Assembly: GCA_963691655.1 (NCBI GenBank) | Contig: OY829326.1 | Location: 116,905,388 to 116,969,387, forward strand | DNA length: 64,000 nt | From: Toxonevra muliebris | Taxonomy: Eukaryota; Arthropoda; Insecta; Diptera; Pallopteridae | Direction of reading: 5' to 3' | Part shown: positions 45,546 through 57,099 of the stretch, piece by piece | How positions within the stretch are numbered: the first letter of the stretch is position 1 | Layout: each line of letters begins with the position of its first letter | Notes under the pieces: model-generated | What the model was told of the DNA's origin: nothing | What the model saw: only the letters and a program-made list of their open reading frames with translations | The model's database searches: none | Position numbers and translations under genes: made by a program

Positions 45546-46424
45546 TATACACACACACCAATATATGTATGTTACATATATACGATACAGGTTATATAAT
45601 TTTCGGAAATTTTGTCAATATCCCACACACACATCGATGGGTTTAATTTGTGCCTAAATGGTTTTTTGTTTTGTTTCATTCTGGGGAATGTTTAGAAAAT
45701 TGCATGCTTAATAGTTAACAAATAAAAGTTCGTTATTTTTTACTTGGAAAAAATGCAATAGGCTTAGCATTGAATTAAAATGAATCAGTTTTACTCTTTA
45801 CAGATACACAAGGTTTTTAATAATGGCTAATTTGAAATGTCCGACGTCCTTAGTGAGAAACACTGCAAATTCTAAAAAGGATTGAAATTAAAAAGTGAGT
45901 GAATTACGCACTGCAAATGCCTCTAATAAAAAATAGAGGCTGCATAAATGCGAAAGTAATTAAAAATCTGGCATGGATCAGATTTGAATGTTTTTCAGTA
46001 TTTGAAGATCAAACATTACAGTTTTCTCTTCCAAAAACTTATGCTGTTAAATCCAAGGAACTAAAAGCACCAATCGGTAAAGTTAAGGCGATAATCGGGG
46101 CCACTTTTTTTGCGGAAATTGTCTTTGATATTTCTAATAACTCTTTTGGAGAAAAAATATAAAAATACAAACAACAAACTGCCAAAAATGAAACGTCGTG
46201 CTTAAAAAAGAAATTTAATAGTGATACCTAATTGAATCAAATCAAACGTCTTGAGCGCAATGAAAAATTCGGGGCAAAAACGGAAGAACAATACTTCAGA
46301 GCACTGAATGTATTTTATTTCACTTTTGCACTCAACTGGCGGTGTTCATTGTTATATCGTTTTTGCTCTCAAACATGTTTATGTCAGTTTCACTAAATAC
46401 AATTTTTTACATCAACTGAGTCCA
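45546..46424. other. AT-rich non-coding stretch
   Basis: A CA run at 45548-45558 and short frames (for example 45899-46162) without a domain. Confidence 0.4.
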
Positions 46425-46488
46425 GAGGTAGGGCTATATTCCTAACACTTTAATCTACTATTTGTCAAATTATATGATTAGGGATATA
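46425..46488 (+). pseudogene. LOA-like LINE relic, part upstream of the mariner insertion
   Basis: The frame YIPNTLIYYLSNYMIRD lines up with EIPNTPICTVSDYMARD of the minus-strand LINE at 28.0 kb. It stops exactly at the TA where the mariner element begins, and the same protein resumes at 47446. Confidence 0.75.
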
Positions 46489-47445
46489 AGGAGTGAGATT
46501 GAAAAAATCTTAACACACGTTTTACCTAATAATTTTTTTTGGGTGTAAAATTTAAAAATTTCTTTGATCTAGTTATCTTTGAAAAATATGTCAGTTTTTA
46601 TTTTTAATGACAAACATGTTGATTTATTGTAAGTTTGATCAAAATGAGTGAAGAAAAAAAAGTACGTCTTCAAATTATTAAAAATGTTCAAAAAAATCCA
46701 AATTAGTCCTACCAAAAATTGGCCAAAGAATTGAAGGTCACATCTGGTGGAAAAGCTGCCCGGTTAGCCCAGTGCTCTGACTATTTGGTGCGAAAAGTTA
46801 AAGCCAATGCAGGTTTGAAAACATGCAAAGTCCAAAAAGTTCCAGACAGGAATGCTGCAAAAAATTTAGATGCCAAATGTACTGGCAGATTTTACTCAGC
46901 TGCCGGGTCAAAATTTTTATGTTGCTGATGTTCGAGGAAATGTCGAAAAACAATTTAGAATCCAAAAGCAGACAAAATTTCCTAAAAAATTCCTAGTATG
47001 GCAAGCTATATGCAGTTGCGGCAAAAGAAGCAAGCCATTTGTTACAGTGGGCTCTATAAATATCGAAATATACATCAAAGAATGTTTGTTCCTTTCATAA
47101 GAGAGCACAATGTGTCCGGAGCTAAAACCAGTGGAGAGATATTGGGCTCTTGTGAAAGGAAACTTAAAGAGCACAAAAAAGGTGTCCCAAAATATCGAAT
47201 ATTTTAAAAGGAGATGGGCAAACTGTTCCAAAAAGGTGTCTGAAACAACTATCAAATCTCTAATGGATGGCTCTCCAAAAAAGGTCCACTAGTTCATAGA
47301 TAGTGGTTAGAACTATAAAAGTTATATTTTTCTGTAATTTGTAAAATATTATCAATTAAATAAAAAAAAAAATCAAAACTCTAAGATCAACCGTTTAAAA
47401 ATTATTGAATTTTATATATGTTAAGATTTTTTCCATCTCAATCCT
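46489..47445 (+). mobile_element. Internally deleted mariner/Tc1-type element
   Basis: The inverted ends AGGAGTGAGATTGAAAAAAT and (reverse complement of the right end) AGGATTGAGATGGAAAAAAT agree at 25 of the first 27 positions, and TA flanks both. A transposase relic starts at ATG 46644: MSEEKKVRLQIIKNVQKNPN, a stop, then SYQKLAKELKVT (helix-turn-helix part) and VQKVPDRNAAKNLDAK. The next readable parts are ADFTQLPGQNFYVADVRGNV, KKFLVWQAICSCGKRSKPF, and after a gap MCPELKPVERYWALVKGNLK. Two gaps remove the regions that carry the first and second catalytic Asp, which explains a length of 957 bp against about 1.3 kb for complete relatives. The wording is closest to the rosa-type mariners of flies, by memory only. 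It cannot make active transposase. Confidence 0.9.
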
Positions 47446-48165
47446 TATGATTCGGTAAAAAAACCCGATACTATAAATCCTTCCAGATCCGATTGGACTG
47501 GCCAATGGCCAAATTCAATTTCTTTGATTTGATATACTGACAGTTTGAAGTTGGATTGCTGTTCGAATGCTGGCGTTGTTGCGCCCACCACTAGAATCTC
47601 AACCCCACTGAGTATTTAGCCCAGTGTTGTCCAAGCCAAAATATATGCAATTGATGTATTTAAATCTTCATAAGGTATTAAAAGACACAGTTATCGTAAT
47701 TTCTGACAGTCAGGCGGCTCTTTTGTCACTCTCTTCATGGAGGTTTTCTTTGAAACTAGTGAAAGAGAATATTTTGAGAGTCTCCAGAGCTTATCTATCT
47801 ACAACAAAGTTACGCTTTGTTGGGCACTTGGCCACTATGGCATTGCGAATAATGAGGCCGCTGTAAAGCCAGCTTGTAAAAGGTTCATCGACTATTAAGT
47901 ATGCATACTATGTGTAAATAAAATAACACTATCCAATGAGAGAGAGAGTGTGTCGTCTACATTTAGAAGATGGCGACACGCTAACTCATATTCTGTATGA
48001 ATGCCCAGCTCTGGTTAGTTTCAGAAAAGGAATTTTCAGAAAATAATTTCTTCCGGTTAATGAAAATTTCTTCTACAAAATATATTTTTACCCTAAATTT
48101 ATGACTGTAACTAAAGATATTTTAGGTCGCAGTGCTTATCACTTTGGACTTTCTGATTGAAAGCA
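47446..48165 (+). pseudogene. LOA-like LINE relic: RNase H to zinc knuckle (interrupted upstream)
   Basis: The frame resumes as DSVKKPDTINPSRSDWTGQW, matching FGRKFNIILPSRSEWVGQC of the 27.4-28.4 kb copy. RNase H follows in several frames: KLDCCSNAGVVAPTTRIST, SVVQAKIYAID, VIVISDSQAALLSLSSW and LCWALGHYGIANNEAA. Here SDSQAA is intact, while FQAE has become VQAK, which removes the catalytic Glu. The C-terminus reads CRLHLEDGDTLTHILYECPA, the zinc knuckle missing from the other copy, and ends GRSAYHFGLSD at a stop at 48158-48160. Frameshifts are frequent. The upstream part lies at 46425-46488, on the other side of the mariner element. Confidence 0.82.
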
Positions 48166-48224
48166 AAAAAGCTCAACTATATGGAAACAATTTAGTATTT
48201 TTGATTATGTAAAAAAATTCGTTC

Positions 48225-48238
48225 ATGAATCGTATGGG
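48225..48238 (+). repeat. Jockey target duplication, left
   Basis: ATGAATCGTATGGG, exact match to 49374-49387. Confidence 0.93.
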
Positions 48239-49373
48239 AAAAGAAAGAAAAAGACAATCCACAATTGAGCAAGTCCACAGACTTGTTGAAAAAATTCAAA
48301 CAGCGCTTGACAGAAAAGAATATTGACCAGCAGTCTTTTTGAATATATCCCAAGCCTTTGACAGGGTATGGCATCAAGGCCTTTTATTAAAAATAAAAAA
48401 GGCGTTGCTGCTTAGAAAGTCATATATTCACCAACGGCTGTTCTACGTTAATTACGACAACGAAACGTCTTCCTTTCGTCCAATCGAATCTGGAATCCCA
48501 CTGGGTCCAATCCTTTATCTGCTTTATACTTCTGACCTACCTACAACAGAAAGTATTCTCACTGGAACTTTTGCCGATGACATCGCTATTTTCACGACTG
48601 CAATGAGTCCCATAGAAGCATCATTAAAGCTCCAAATCGGCCTTGATCGGATTTCTACTTGGTTAAGGAGTTGGCGACTGGAAGTTAACGGAAGTAAATC
48701 AACCCACATAACATTTAATACAAGGAGAGGCACATGTCCCCAAATCAAATTGAAAAACATCTCAATTCCACAATTCGAAACTGCTAAGTACTTGGGCATT
48801 CATCTGGACTGACGACTAACGTGGAGAGCGCACATCTTTGCTAAAAGGAAAGCTCTGGGAATTCAATTTTGCAGCATGTACTGGCTATTATTGAATCGCC
48901 TTTCTCCTCTCTCCTTGGACAACAAACTCATCCTTTATAAATCTGTGCTCAACCCGGTGTGGACTTACGGTATCCAACTGTGGGGAACAACCTCCAACTC
49001 TAACTTGGAAATCCTTCAAAGATTTCAGTCCAAAACTTTATGAATTCTAGTGAACGCTCCTTGGTACGTAACGAACGCCCAAATTCACCGCGACCTGAAA
49101 ATCCCTCTAGTAAAAGATGAAATCAAAAAGATAGCTACAAAATATCGAGAACGCTTACAATCACACCCGAACGAACTAGCCGCTAATTTGATGTCATCAT
49201 CATGAATCTTTTCAAGAGTGAAAAGGAAAACGCCGCTACAGCTCGCCTCATAATTCTCACAACATTAAAGTGAGCTCTTAGATAAGGATATTCCACAGGG
49301 AATGTACCTTCCTCTTATTATTATCCTCCTTAACTCATCTAAGCCAAATATTTGTAAGATGTCGAAAAAAAAA
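48239..49373 (+). pseudogene. 5'-truncated Jockey-clade LINE with 14-bp target duplication
   Basis: One frame runs from 48255 to 49253 and codes for the RT palm and C-terminus: STIEQVHRLVEKIQTALDRK, AVFLNISQAFDRVWHQGLL, PIESGIPLGPILYLLYTSDL, GTFADDIAIFTTAM with the FADD catalytic box, KYLGIHLD, RLTWRAHIFAKRKALG, LNPVWTYGIQLWGTTSNSN and APWYVTNAQIHRDLKIPLV. It is broken by TGA at 48324, 48810, 49041 and 49203, all in the same frame, with no frameshift. At 48810 and 49041 the expected residue is Arg, so CGA to TGA is likely. The frame probably ended at TAA 49251-49253. The element ends in poly-A (49364-49373). ATGAATCGTATGGG is exact on both sides (48225-48238 and 49374-49387). The 5' truncation and poly-A tail are typical of Jockey insertion. 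Confidence 0.93.
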
Positions 49374-49387
49374 ATGAATCGTATGGG
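49374..49387 (+). repeat. Jockey target duplication, right
   Basis: ATGAATCGTATGGG directly after the poly-A tail. Confidence 0.93.
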
Positions 49388-52275
49388 CATTATTTCAAAG
49401 TAATCTACCTTTTTGGTTAATTTCATTTCTCGTATTTTCAGTGTCAGCATTAAAAATAATATATATAAAAAATAAGGAAGTTTAAAATTTTGTTATTGTG
49501 TATACATATACATATGTATATTTTCCACTTTCATCATAAAGTTCATTCACTTCAAAGCGCCAAGTATGCAGAAAGTCTTAAAATCCGTAAATTAATTAAA
49601 TCGAAAAATAGCTCAGCTTAAATTGCCATTGACCTGACTTCCATGTCATATATCCAGCTGCTTTATTTTCGTTTTTGCTTTTTTTTCAAATTAAGCAGAA
49701 TAAAAGCTTATACGCCACATAGAATGTGGGCAAATCCCTTTTTACGGCATACGGAAAGAATTCTTACTGGTGATGTAACGGATGTCAGTTTTGCGGAAGA
49801 CAACACGAACCTCAAAAACTGAGAATGTGGAAGTTCATACTATAGTTATTTCCATATTCTTCAAAGTGATGGTAAATTATATTAAAAAAAAAGAAGTTTT
49901 GCTGCATTGTTTAGGAAAAATATATTATGCATTCGCGGATGCGAATTTCAAAATTATGTGCATTTTTTGTATGTAACGAATGCGAATGCAGACATCCGTT
50001 ACATCACTGACTCTTACACATACTTACTTCCACTAAAGGGATTTATTTTTGTTTGTTTTTTTTTTTGCACAGAGTACGTGATAAGAGACGTGATCTTATG
50101 CCTATTTGCTTAATCGAGTGAAAAATTTATTCGAGCGTAATTAGAATAATTTCTTAAATGAAGTGTGCACACGCATTTCCATCGATGAATTTATTTAGTA
50201 GGAAAAGCGAGTGAGCAAGTGAGCGTGTAATTTTAAGCATTTTTATTTAATAAAGAATCCAAATAAGACGAGACGATATGAGTTCCCAATGAATATTTGC
50301 TGATACTGCTTTAAAGTTACACCCACCATTGCCACACACACACATCACACACACACGCATGCAAGCAACATGTTGTTGTTCATGTAGCACAGTGATATAT
50401 TTTTAAATTATTTAACACAATTTCAAGTAACTTAAATTGGTAAATATACGAGTTCATTTTGTGAAAAAATGAAACTATGTATGTGCATGAATATCTCAAG
50501 GATGTTAATTATAAAGTAGATAGGTGAAAGTTAATGGAAGCAGGTAAGCAAATAGCCGAACCTATCTCTTTTTACGTACCGTAAATGGAAAGGAAAAAGT
50601 TGTTTGAAAAAAAAAAAAAAAAACGTAACGAAAATGTTGAAACAAACTTTCATTAAAACAAATTATAGAGATTATTTTTTTATTATCATTTTTTTTTTTT
50701 TTTTGAATACACAGTACAGGTGAACATAGAAACACGCAAACAGCGAAAGAGGACAAGTGTGTGAGTGAGAGAGTTTGTGTATATGTCCTTATTAAAGTTT
50801 TACAAGTGGAAAATGCCTGAAATTATTCAACAGAAAGAGGAGCAACTAACGTCTATGGATAGTGTGGCCGGTGTAAATAGTTTTGCAGCTTCATACGCTT
50901 TTCAATGAGTTGGTACACATACATATATCCGCACACATACTCACACATACATATACATACACATAATGGACAAAGTTTACTCTTATTCTATTTTTTTTTT
51001 TTTTTATCAGCTCGTAACAAAAAAAAGTTTCGTTTCGAATTTTTTAACTTTTGCCTTGAAATAGCGAAGGAAATGCATCAGCAACAACAACGAACGAACA
51101 AGCAACAGCAGCAGCAATGAGCTCTTTTTGTTGTTGCTGTTCATTTTTTATATTATAAATTTGCAATTTTTGCAATTTTCATTTTATACTTCTCGGCTCG
51201 TGCCTCTATTTGCTATCATTCGGTTGTATCTGACAGTTGTAGATACTTGTTTTTTTTTTTAGTTTGCATATGCAAATGTAGAAAAAAATTCACACACATG
51301 CATATGCACATATATGTGTGAATGTGTACATATATGTTGATGTTGTGCCATTGGCACAGTGAGTTTTTGGTTTTTTATCTCCTGATCGAATTGACATTTG
51401 TGGTCTCCGTTTCTTGCTCTCCTTCTTCCCCCTGCAGTTCATTTTTTTTTTTGTGCTAACTGTTGCCGTTGTTGCTGCTATTGCTGTCTGTGTGTTTGTC
51501 TGTCTGCTTGTCCATCAGATCATGGCCATTTTAGCTGATTTAAAATGTATCAATGGCAGTTTTATTGTTGGCGTTTTATGGAAACTCACAATTGCTGTGA
51601 AGGTCATTCCTAATATTGTCATTTGGAATATTTTCACAAGAAAATGACATTTCCATTGCAGAATAATTTCCATTGTAATAATTTTGTAATGTTTTTTGTC
51701 TGAGTTTAATGTTTGGCATGGAATGTTTGTGGTGATGTCATCAATGCCAGGAATTTGTTTCTCCGAGTATTAGTTTCGATTTGAAAAAAAAAGAAAAATT
51801 AAATTTTAATGTCTGTCTAGCACTTAAAAATCTATGGATTTTAGTTGCTTCCATTTTTACGCCAACATGAGGTATCTACTTTTTTTCACTTCTAACTTTT
51901 ACAGCATTTTCAGAAGTAATGTCTTGAACTTAAAGATAATACATTTATAACATATAGTGAAACCAGTTATTTTTATTAGGCCTGCAAATAGTAAGAGTAG
52001 TAAAAACCAACAGGCAACTATACTATATTGTTATTTTTGTATACTAAAAATTATTTGTTGTCAATGAAAATGGCAGAGAATGTTGTACTTTATGTATATC
52101 TCCTTCAAAACCCATTTTGACTTTTCATCCCAGCTTGTTTAGTTTTCGAGTAATTAAATTTTTCCTACAGGCTCTGCGCGTAAAAATTCAAATAAACAAA
52201 GATTCGAGCGCATCCACAGTACATCCGAAGTACAAAGTTTTGCAATGTTATAAATATTGAATATCTCGAAAACCA
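49388..52275. other. AT-rich non-coding DNA with microsatellites
   Basis: (CA)n at 50332-50359, CATA/CACA runs at 50910-50970, (CAG)n near 51100-51117 and long T runs. Open frames follow the simple repeats. No gene supported. Confidence 0.45.
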
Positions 52276-53247
52276 CACCCAGAAAAATACCCATCTCTAA
52301 AACAAAGAAAAAAATTCCTTAATTTGAATCCACGAAAATTTCTCTTGTATAAGTAAATTTTCCTCAAAATAAAGAAAAATGTGCTCCTTTCATGCAACCA
52401 TGGTGTTCAATTTGAAGTAAGTTATTTCTTCATTTTTACAAATTTAGTTGCGTAGAAAATGTAAGAAAGAGACGAATATACCAAAAATGTTCTCCATACA
52501 AAATTTTGGTATACACAAAAAACTAGCTTTACTCTTTTGGCCTTAGCAGACAATCACGTACGCTTCGTTTTTCTTTTGAATATTTTAGTTGGCGTCTCTA
52601 TTTCAAGCGAAACGGTTGTGTTTGTGGCTGTTGATATAATTTGTGAAAAAAAATATATACTATATTGTGAAAAAAAAAAAAAAATATATTGAAAAGATAT
52701 AAATTTCAATAAACTTAAATTTTTTTATGGCCACAAGGATCTTTTGATCATTTCAAGGCGATGACGCTTGTAGTGTATGTAAAAAAACGTATGAATGTAA
52801 ACCTTAATACTTATTAAAAGTAAAATAATAAGTGAATACAAGTAAAAATCTATGCCTTTTAATTAAAACCACACTGTAGAAAATATTCCATAAATTGAGG
52901 ATTTTTTTTTTCTAAAAAGGTAGTAAATTGACTTCAATTTATGGAAAATTATTCCTCAAACTGAGGAAAATTTTACCTTAATTATATACAATATCTCATA
53001 TTGAAATAAAATATTATTCATTTGAAAAACGCAATTTCTACAAATTGAAGATATATTTCTTTAATTTAAAGAAAACTTCCTTCTTTCATAGAAATTTTTC
53101 TTTAAAATAAAGAAAAAATATTTCCTCAATTCAAAGAAATGTTGTATATCTAAATGAGGAAACCGTTTCTATGGCACCAAATCATTCCCATTTTTCCACA
53201 ATTTGATAGCCGTTTGTCTTCAAACGAGGTAAGTATTTCTCTGGGTG
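52276..53247 (+). mobile_element. 972-bp MITE with CACCCAG ends (copy 2)
   Basis: Ends CACCCAGAAAAATAC and GTATTTCTCTGGGTG. It is the same family as 29737-30669 in the opposite orientation and is collinear along most of its length, for example AGTTGGCGTCTCTATTTCAA and GAAACCGTTTCTATGGC. The exact donor-like string CGAGGTAAGTATT is present just inside the right end (53225-53237). No clear target duplication; CA and TA flank the two ends. Confidence 0.85.
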
Positions 53248-53655
53248 TATGACATATACGAAAAAATTACTTAAGGCCTTCTTTTAGGAAATCTTTCAAG
53301 CTTTTTGTGGTAGATAATTTTTTGATATCTCCAACGGTTAACCATTTATTAGTAAAAGAAGGCTTTTTTCACCTAAAACTAATTTTTGTGGTTTTTGAAT
53401 CTATCATACTCCCACTAACAATTACTGAAGAAAAATCTCACATAAGAATTTTTATGATGAAAATCTTTATTATGACTGGACTAGTTTGATCGAATTTTGT
53501 CCAACACTGTGTTTCAACTTAGACACTATAGAACACTATATCTGATATTTCGCAAAAAGAAGGAAACGCAATTTGAGTAACAATATATTAATTATCTGCT
53601 CATTCTCTTTCTATAACTGAACTTCTTAGATTCCTAAAAGAAACTCAGAAGTTTA
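53248..53655. other. AT-rich non-coding spacer
   Basis: One short frame (53307-53489) without a domain. Confidence 0.4.
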
Positions 53656-53659
53656 GTAG

Positions 53660-54227
53660 TGTATCCACATTGTCACGAACGCCACCCCCCGTATGATACA
53701 CAAGTGACCGGTAGTGCGCTACCATTATGAGTTACTTTGACTCATACCCTAAATACCAAACATATGTAGAATAGGCATTGCATTACTTAACATTGCACTA
53801 TGATACATATGTATGTATGTATAGTAAGAACCAAAATAACTAATGTCACTCAATATAATTCAAAGTCACTCAATCCTAAATATTGTATGTAGATATTAAC
53901 GTATACATAAGTGACCAATAGAATTTGTATCGATCCTCCATCGATATTTCTATTTCACTTATACTCACGTAACTTTATGTATTAGAATAGTTTAAGTATA
54001 GTTTTAACATTTTGTATAACACTTTTAAAAAAGGGTATATAAACCCATACAAAATAATTAATAAAACAGATTTGATTCAAACCAGACTCTCGTCTTTGAA
54101 TTCATTTCTATTTAGGAACTTACCTCGCTTTCCTTATCAAGGAAACCAGCAAGGTAAGACTAACAGCGCTTGCGCTAGTTTCTGGTATCTCTTCCCCTTT
54201 ATATAATAACACTTTAATCCTTTTACA
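53660..54227 (+). mobile_element. Solo LTR, 568 bp
   Basis: It starts TGTATCCACATTGTC and ends CCTTTTACA, giving the TG...CA form with short inverted TGTA/TACA ends. GTAG is duplicated exactly outside (53656-53659 and 54228-54231). A TATA-type string GTATATAAACCC lies near 54034-54045 and AATAAA at 54058-54063, placing a U3-R-U5 layout in this orientation. No primer-binding site, gag or pol is present on either side, so internal recombination has removed the rest. A 4-bp duplication would suit a Ty3/gypsy-type insect retrotransposon, but this is inference. Confidence 0.82.
54034..54063 (+). promoter_or_regulatory. LTR promoter and poly-A signal
   Basis: GTATATAAACCC followed 12 bases later by AATAAA inside the solo LTR. 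The close spacing resembles compact insect LTRs in which the TATA box lies just before the poly-A signal. Confidence 0.5.
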
Positions 54228-54546
54228 GTAGGGAGGAGAGTAAAAAGTAGTCTCACACTTTCCCTTCTTCTTGAATCCTTTTTTAAATATTTTTCTCTTA
54301 TTTTTGCTTTAACTGTGCACTTAATGGTACGAAAGTTTAATTGCCTTTCTTCCCATTCTCAAATCTGTGACTACTTTCCATCTACATAAGTCAGACACCA
54401 AATGATATTTGAGGACTGTAACCAAATATAACTTAATTACAATCAACGAATAAAATTTCTAAAAATAAAACATCATACATTTATATGTTTTCTATTTATG
54501 GCAATGTCTCTATATAACATAGAATTATGTACCTACGTATGTAATA
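54228..54546. other. AT-rich non-coding spacer
   Basis: Nothing recognised. Confidence 0.4.
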
Positions 54547-57099
54547 CGGCCATTCCAAAAAAAAACGAAACCAGATAAGTCGGCTACAAACTTTAAAAAA
54601 AAGAAAAATGCAAGACATGATTTTAAAGAGTACCAATTCAAGTTTACAAAAACATCTATGACAAATAAATCTATCAGTTTCCCTAATTTTTACGAGCAAC
54701 CAAAAAAACTCTTCAAGTAATATTTCGTAGAAGAGCATTTTTCAGTGTTTTGATAAGCCTAGTTCGTGAAAATAGTAACAAATGATTGTAAAGTAAGATT
54801 ATGTTTTAATAGTGTTTAGCAAACACGTTTTTTCGCCGATGCCGTTTTCTTGAAAAGCAAGTTGTAAATACTTGCTATAAAGAGCTAAATAATTTTAAGT
54901 GCAGTGTCCTCTCCATTACCAAAAAATAAGAAATTTTGTTATAGATGGCATGCGCATATTTTTTCAGCCATTTTTTTTGAGTACAAAGCTAACTTAAAGC
55001 CATTGTCGTTGTGTAAAAACAGAGTAACGGAGAGGACAAAAAATCACACTGCATTATAACCTGGGCAAATTTAGAATTTCGAATTTGTGTAATCTTGATG
55101 AAGATTTCGGTTTTTCGTACATCGAATGGAACACTTTTACTGCTCGACACGGTAAGGGTCAGGCTGATGGTGATTTGGACGAAAGTTAGGTCCGAAAATT
55201 TTAATGTTCACGCAGCGTAGAAACGCTACCACAAAACAAACATTATTTTTGTTGAGGAGAAAGTAGTCGCGGTAAATACATCTTTTTAGGATTTGCGATT
55301 TGAAAGATGCATGAAAATCTAATGCGTTCACGAGGGTAGAAAAATTGGTTTCGCATCATTTCATTCTTTTCGGAAATTAGTCAAGTACTATATTTTTGCG
55401 TCTGAGACTTCAAATTCAAAGAAACACATATTTCAGGCTGTATCTTCAAATCAGCAAAACGTAGGCGGTTCTGTGACTTGCGATAACAGAAGGGAAAATG
55501 TGTTTATAGAAGTAGATGTTTTGGGGGGTGCAAACGACTCAGAGTATGCGCGTGGTTTGAAAATCCTCTCACGATCTTAATTGCGCCTTTGAATATAAAA
55601 TATTGCCATTTTTTTTTCTTCTACTCCTCTTGGGAGCTTAGGGCTTCTACTAGGCATTTCCATCTGACTTTGTTTTGTGCAGTCATTTTCACGTTTTGCC
55701 ATGTTCTGTTTTTATTTGTTAATTCTAGATTTATTGAACGTCTCCAAGTGTTTTTTGGTCGCCCATGACGACTACTTCCTTGTGGGTTCCATTTAAGCGC
55801 CATTCTTGTGATGCTGTCGGCTAGTTTTCTTAAAGTGTGTCTTATCTACCTCAATTTTCTTCTCTTAATCTGTGTTGTTATTGGTTCTTCGTTTGCAAGG
55901 TTCCAAAGGTCTTAATGAATACTTGTAGTTTCTGGGTGATGTTGTTGACTTTACACATGCGTTGAATATTCGGATTTTTGTTCCTCTGGAAATTTGTGAA
56001 CTTTTCCATATTGGCTGCAGTCCCTTTAGCCTTGTTGAGTCTGTTGATGACATCTTCCTCTGATCCACCGTATGGTTTTGGTCTTCTTGATGTTTATCTC
56101 GAGGCCCACGTTGCGTGATGCTCTGATTATATGATCTGTATTCGTTTGCATGCCGCTGAGCTTGTGCGAGAACAGACATATATCGTCTGCAAAATCCAAA
56201 TCGTCGAGTTGATGTGTGGGACTCCATGTTATGTCCCTCCTTCGAGAGCATACGTTTGCCATAACTTCGTCAAGCAATATTGCGAAGGGAAGGGGTGAAA
56301 GTAGGCATCCTTGTTTGACTTCTGCGTTAGTGGTGAATGGCTCGCTGATAGTATTGCCATAGCCGTTCGATATTGTTGAGTTATCATTTTTATCATTTTC
56401 ATTGTAATTCTTTTATTTTAACCTTAATTTTCATGAAAGTTGTAAATAACTTAAACTACTGTACGCTCAATGCAATTAGCGAAATTTCGTTCGTAACTGA
56501 GTCATCTTGAATTTTTCCCTTTAGTTTAAAGATGCAGCTGGATGTGTACCAAACTGGTATACTTTATATGAATTTACTTTGCTTTAAATAAATATCTATT
56601 AATTTTATTTACTTATGTAATTACTTACAAACATTTTCAATTTTCAGATATTAAACATTTGTTGAGCCGATTCTCCATATAACATAAAAAAGTAAGAGGG
56701 CGATCGTACTTGTCCTCTCCGTTACTTTTCCCATGTTTTTTCGCTCATTATGTTATTATTTTTCAACGAAACCATTACGTTTTTCCGTGAGTTACAAAGG
56801 TCCATGAATCGTCAAAAAAAATTCAACTCTACAGCTTGCTGGCATTCGCAGAATTTGGGACTTGAAATTGAAAATTCAGATTTTCCAAATCGTACGCGTC
56901 CTCTCCGTTACCCACTTTGTTGGTGTATAACTTAGTCGGACTCATTTTTTTAACGAAACTTTGGTGATATGGGGATAATAACTTGTTATTGAACCCTCGA
57001 AAGCCTCCTAGTATCAAGTGAAAATATTATTTCCTTGTATAAGATCAATATCATTATAAGAGTTCCCTCCTTGTCCTCTCCGTTACTTTGGAATGGCCG
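54547..57099. mobile_element. 2.55-kb inverted-end element with repeated GTCCTCTCCGTTAC
   Basis: The left end CGGCCATTCCAAA pairs with the right end TTTGGAATGGCCG, and AATA is duplicated outside (54543-54546 and 57100-57103). A 14-mer, GTCCTCTCCGTTAC, recurs inside at 56712-56725, 56898-56911 and 57073-57086, in inverse orientation at 55024-55037, and with one change (CCATTAC) at 54906-54919. No transposase was found. An RTE-like LINE fragment sits inside at 55618-56380. Superfamily not assigned. Confidence 0.7.
55618..56380 (-). pseudogene. RTE-like LINE fragment nested in the 54.5-57.1 kb element
   Basis: On the minus strand from 56375: EPFTTNAEVKQGCLLSPLPF, AILLDEVMANVC, DITWSPTHQLDDLDFADDIC with the FADD catalytic box, LFSHKLSGMQTNTDHII and NVGLEINIKKTKTIR. 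After frameshifts the end reads MALKWNPQGSSRHGRPKNTW, RRSINLELTNKNRTW and NKVRWKCLVEALSSQEE. The order VKQGCLLSP, LDFADDICLLSH, NPQGxRxxGRPKxTWRR, NRVRWKxLVEALC is a family seen across invertebrates that I take to be RTE-related. The N-terminal half is missing, so it is 5'-truncated. The 3' end lies near 55618 with an A-rich run. Confidence 0.82.
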
